From an uncultured Clostridia bacterium (GTDB taxonomy: Bacteria; Bacillota; Clostridia; Oscillospirales; Ruminococcaceae), in contig CALATN010000004.1 of NCBI GenBank assembly GCA_937891895.1, positions 1-6,306 on the forward strand: a stretch of 6,306 nt of DNA, given 5' to 3'. Of the stretch, positions 4,218 through 6,306 are shown in pieces. Made by a program: the position numbers and the translations under genes. Numbering within the stretch: the stretch's first letter is position 1; every line of letters starts with the position of its first letter. Under the pieces are notes generated by a model. That model searched no databases and had not been told where the DNA came from. It was given only the letters and a program-made list of their open reading frames with translations.

Positions 4218-5495
4218 ATGACCCTGGCAAAAAAGTTCACAATTATAGCTATGGCTATTATTTTAGTTGCAATATGTGTAATCATTGTAGCAGGCAATAA
4301 TAATGAATATGATATAAATGAAAAGCTTTCTCAGGCGGAGAACTATTTTGAAATGATGGATTATGATAAGACCATTGCAACCTATAATTCCATAATTTCA
4401 ATGGACAAGACCTGCGTTGATGCTTATCTTGGACTTGCAATGGTGTATTCCGAAAAGGGTAATGAAGGAAAGGCTCTTGATATACTTGAGCAAGGACTTG
4501 ATGCAACACGCAATCATACAAGAATTGCAAAGAAAATCGAAGAGATGTCAGAAAAAATGAATTCGGAAGATGAGCTTATTGTTTCTGATACAATAGTTAC
4601 GGAAACTGAAATTGTTACAACCGTTCCTGTTGTTGAAACAACAGTTACTACAGAAAGCATTACAATAACTGAGGAAGAAACTACAGTTACTACAGAAGAA
4701 ACTACAGTTACTACAGAGGAAACTACCGTTACTACAGAGGAAACTGAAGAGACAACTGCTGCAACAACGGAAGAAACTGTTGAAACCACTACAGCCAAGC
4801 CAACAATATCCGTGCCGAATTTTATCGGAATTTCAAAGGAAGAAGCTGCAAAGCTTGCGAAAAGCAAAAATATAAAGCTTGCATTTGAATATGAAAATAA
4901 TGATACATATCCAAACGGTTTTGTATATTATCAGAGCAACAGAGAAGGTACACTTGTTGCATCAAGTACAACAGTATATGCGTATGTGTGCGTAAATGAT
5001 ATTGAGTATGTTTCTGAAGAAACAAAGGCATTGCGTAACCTCAGCAGTGCTTTGAAAACACTGGCTGACAGCAACTCAGGCAGGATCAGTACGGATGAAA
5101 AAAATAATGTTGTAACAATCAGTGTCAATTCAACAAAAAGATTTGTTCTTGACGAATCAGTTGTTAAAGCAATGCAGAAGTGCAGCAGTGCAACATTACG
5201 AATTGTTACTGATGATTTTATAATGTCAATTCCGACAATGAGTGTTGCAGATGTAAGCAGTCTTAATCTTTCGTCAGATTACAGCGGCAATTATAACAGA
5301 GCCACATTCACAATAGAGGAAGGTGCGGAAAGCTGTGACGTTAAAGTTGTGCTGATAAATTGTACGATCAATAGCACTGACTACGAGAATATGAAGTTGT
5401 ATACCAACAATAAAAAGCCGTCTGCAGTAGAGCTTACGATTGACGAAGAACCTGTCATTCTTGTCAGTGAAAGCGGCACATATACTATAAAGTAA
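4218..5495 (+). CDS. Membrane-anchored TPR / Thr-Glu linker / PASTA protein with GTYxIK domain (425 aa)
   Basis: Start ATG 4218, with AAAGG at 4203-4207; an ATG at 4200 would add six residues but has no ribosome site. A short KK-containing N-terminus leads into one transmembrane helix (about 8-25), so the rest is likely extracellular. Next come TPR-like helices (about 38-110; ENYFEMMDYDKTIATYNSII, then AYLGLAMVYSEKGNEGKALD). A Thr/Glu/Val-rich linker (about 121-195) holds three exact EETTVTT repeats. One PASTA domain (about 198-258; VPNFIGISKEEAAKLAKS) follows. PASTA domains bind peptidoglycan fragments or beta-lactams in serine/threonine kinases and PBPs, but no kinase or transpeptidase domain is present here. 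The C-terminal domain (about 267-425) is homologous to the secreted neighbour and ends GTYTIK. The gene lies 11 bp before the sugar transferase. Inferred role: wall-associated sensor or scaffold for glycan export; function unknown. Confidence 0.87.
   Translation: MTLAKKFTIIAMAIILVAICVIIVAGNNNEYDINEKLSQAENYFEMMDYDKTIATYNSIISMDKTCVDAYLGLAMVYSEKGNEGKALDILEQGLDATRNHTRIAKKIEEMSEKMNSEDELIVSDTIVTETEIVTTVPVVETTVTTESITITEEETTVTTEETTVTTEETTVTTEETEETTAATTEETVETTTAKPTISVPNFIGISKEEAAKLAKSKNIKLAFEYENNDTYPNGFVYYQSNREGTLVASSTTVYAYVCVNDIEYVSEETKALRNLSSALKTLADSNSGRISTDEKNNVVTISVNSTKRFVLDESVVKAMQKCSSATLRIVTDDFIMSIPTMSVADVSSLNLSSDYSGNYNRATFTIEEGAESCDVKVVLINCTINSTDYENMKLYTNNKKPSAVELTIDEEPVILVSESGTYTIK
4674..4745 (+). 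repeat. Tandem 21-bp coding repeats (EETTVTT)
   Basis: Three in-frame copies at 4674-4694, 4695-4715 and 4716-4736, plus a partial copy to 4745. They differ only by third-position changes (GAA/GAG, ACA/ACC). Each encodes EETTVTT in the extracellular linker, so copy number can change by slippage without a frameshift. Confidence 0.9.
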
Positions 5496-5506
5496 AGGAT
5501 GTTTTT

Positions 5507-6235
5507 ATGGAGAATATGACTTTGCAGAGGGCTGAACTACAGGAGACAGAAAATTCTGTGGAATTTGAGTTTGTTGAAAAACCTGTATATAATTTTATAA
5601 AAAGAGCGTTTGATATAGTGTCATCATTTGTAGTAAGTATATTGCTGCTTATACCAATTTCTGTTATATCGGTTATGATCATTGTAAAAGACGGCTGGAG
5701 CCCTTTTTATCTGCACAAGCGAATAGGCAGAAATGGAAAGAAATTTGGTGTATATAAATTTCGTAGTATGAAAAAAGGTGCAGATAATCTTGAAAAGATG
5801 CTTACACCGGAACAGCTTACAGAATACAAAAAAGAGTACAAACTGACTGATGACCCCAGACTCATAGGATACAAAAATCCAGGGGATGGCAACAAATGCT
5901 TCGGTTCAAAGTTAAGGCGTATGAGTATTGATGAACTTCCACAGATATTGGTGAATATTCTTATACTCGGAAATATGTCTGTAGTTGGTCCGCGTCCAAT
6001 AATTGAAAGTGAGCTGAATGATAACTACACTCCGGAGGAGCAAAAGCTGCTTCTTTCAGTTAAACCTGGGCTTACGGGTTACTGGCAGGCTTACGCAAGA
6101 AATAATGTCGGCTATGAAAACGGCGAACGTCAGAAAATGGAACTGTTTTACGTGCAGAACAGATCATTTATGATGGATATAAAAATAATTTTTAAAACAA
6201 TCATCACAGTTATTGGCAGAAAAGGCGCTAAATAA
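5507..6235 (+). CDS. Polyprenyl-phosphate sugar-1-phosphate transferase (bacterial sugar transferase, 242 aa)
   Basis: A monotopic phosphoglycosyl transferase of the bacterial sugar transferase family (WcaJ/PglC/ExoY C-terminal type). It moves a sugar 1-phosphate from a UDP-sugar to undecaprenyl phosphate at the inner membrane face, the first step of exopolysaccharide or glycan repeat assembly. A hydrophobic membrane segment (about 34-60) contains a Pro at 50, as expected for the re-entrant helix. Then come YKFRSM (83-88), the catalytic dyad Asp142-Glu143 in SIDELPQ, MSVVGPRP (157-164) and KPGLTGYWQ (186-194). All hallmarks are intact. It lacks the four-helix N-terminal region of full-length WcaJ. 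The ribosome site AAGGA (5495-5499) overlaps the upstream stop codon, suggesting translational coupling. galE begins 19 bp after its stop, fitting a supply of UDP-galactose. The exact sugar cannot be told from sequence. Confidence 0.94.
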   Translation: MENMTLQRAELQETENSVEFEFVEKPVYNFIKRAFDIVSSFVVSILLLIPISVISVMIIVKDGWSPFYLHKRIGRNGKKFGVYKFRSMKKGADNLEKMLTPEQLTEYKKEYKLTDDPRLIGYKNPGDGNKCFGSKLRRMSIDELPQILVNILILGNMSVVGPRPIIESELNDNYTPEEQKLLLSVKPGLTGYWQAYARNNVGYENGERQKMELFYVQNRSFMMDIKIIFKTIITVIGRKGAK

Positions 6236-6254
6236 GATGAAAGAGGAAAAAATA

Positions 6255-6306
6255 ATGAAAATACTTGTAACAGGCGGAGCAGGATACATAGGAAGCCATA
6301 CAGTAG
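6255..6306 (+). CDS. galE: UDP-glucose 4-epimerase, 5' end only
   Basis: Seventeen codons are present, reading MKILVTGGAGYIGSHTV. This is the N-terminal Rossmann NAD-binding motif (TGGAGYIG) characteristic of GalE, which interconverts UDP-glucose and UDP-galactose. GAGG at 6243-6246 lies 8 nt before the ATG at 6255. An in-frame ATG at 6237 would add MKEEKI but has no comparable ribosome site. Other extended SDR epimerases share this start (for example UDP-glucuronate or UDP-GlcNAc epimerases), but the exact GGAGYIGSHTV string is most typical of GalE. It continues beyond the window. Confidence 0.85.
   Translation, partial: MKILVTGGAGYIGSHTV

Noticed and set aside
4674..4745. Tandem repeats as a CRISPR-like array
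   Set aside because: Units are contiguous without spacers, 21 bp long, in frame and inside a coding region.
4514..4867. Minus-strand frame rich in Val and Ser opposite the Thr/Glu linker
   Set aside because: A mirror image of the ACT/ACA/GAA repeats in the real plus-strand gene; no ribosome site or family resemblance.

Overview
The window reads as the chromosome or metagenomic contig of a low-GC, anaerobic Gram-positive gut bacterium, most likely a Ruminococcus-like member of the Oscillospirales. The reasons are strong AGGAGG-type ribosome binding sites, near-consensus sigma-A promoters, a rubrerythrin, the monofunctional Fe-S quinolinate synthase, and secreted proteins with Thr/Glu-rich linkers. 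The genus is an inference.

Left part (1-1123), visibly more AT-rich and AAA-biased at lysine codons: two divergent XRE-family regulators, a 67-residue Cro-like protein on the minus strand and a 155-residue repressor-like protein on the plus strand. They resemble the immunity switch of a prophage or integrative element. The 173-bp gap between them holds four copies of a 17-bp inverted repeat (CWTGAA-N5-TTCAWR). A fifth copy lies past the end of the minus-strand gene, before what looks like the start of another minus-strand gene running off the left edge.

Junction (1124-1765): one intact open frame joins the first ~60 residues of undecaprenyl-diphosphatase (UppP) to the C-terminal ~155 residues of DAHP synthase (AroF). 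The join falls on a motif both families share, IQ-(L/I)-GA. Neither half can be functional as known. This is either a deletion or recombination at microhomology, or an assembly chimera; if the latter, the DNA left and right of about 1290-1303 comes from different loci.

Middle (1790-3476): a strong bidirectional terminator separates the aroF 3' part from a convergent rubrerythrin gene. Rubrerythrin and nadA (quinolinate synthase) are divergent, and each has an almost textbook sigma-A promoter.

Right part (3485-6306), all plus strand: a small secreted protein; a 110-bp spacer with two overlapping, mutually exclusive hairpins; a membrane-anchored TPR / Thr-Glu linker / PASTA protein; a polyprenyl-phosphate sugar-1-phosphate transferase; and the first codons of galE. 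The secreted and the anchored protein share a homologous C-terminal domain ending in GTY-x-IK at the stop codon. The last three genes are tightly spaced and look like the beginning of an exopolysaccharide or cell-surface glycan operon, with the anchored protein as its first, possibly wall-sensing, member.
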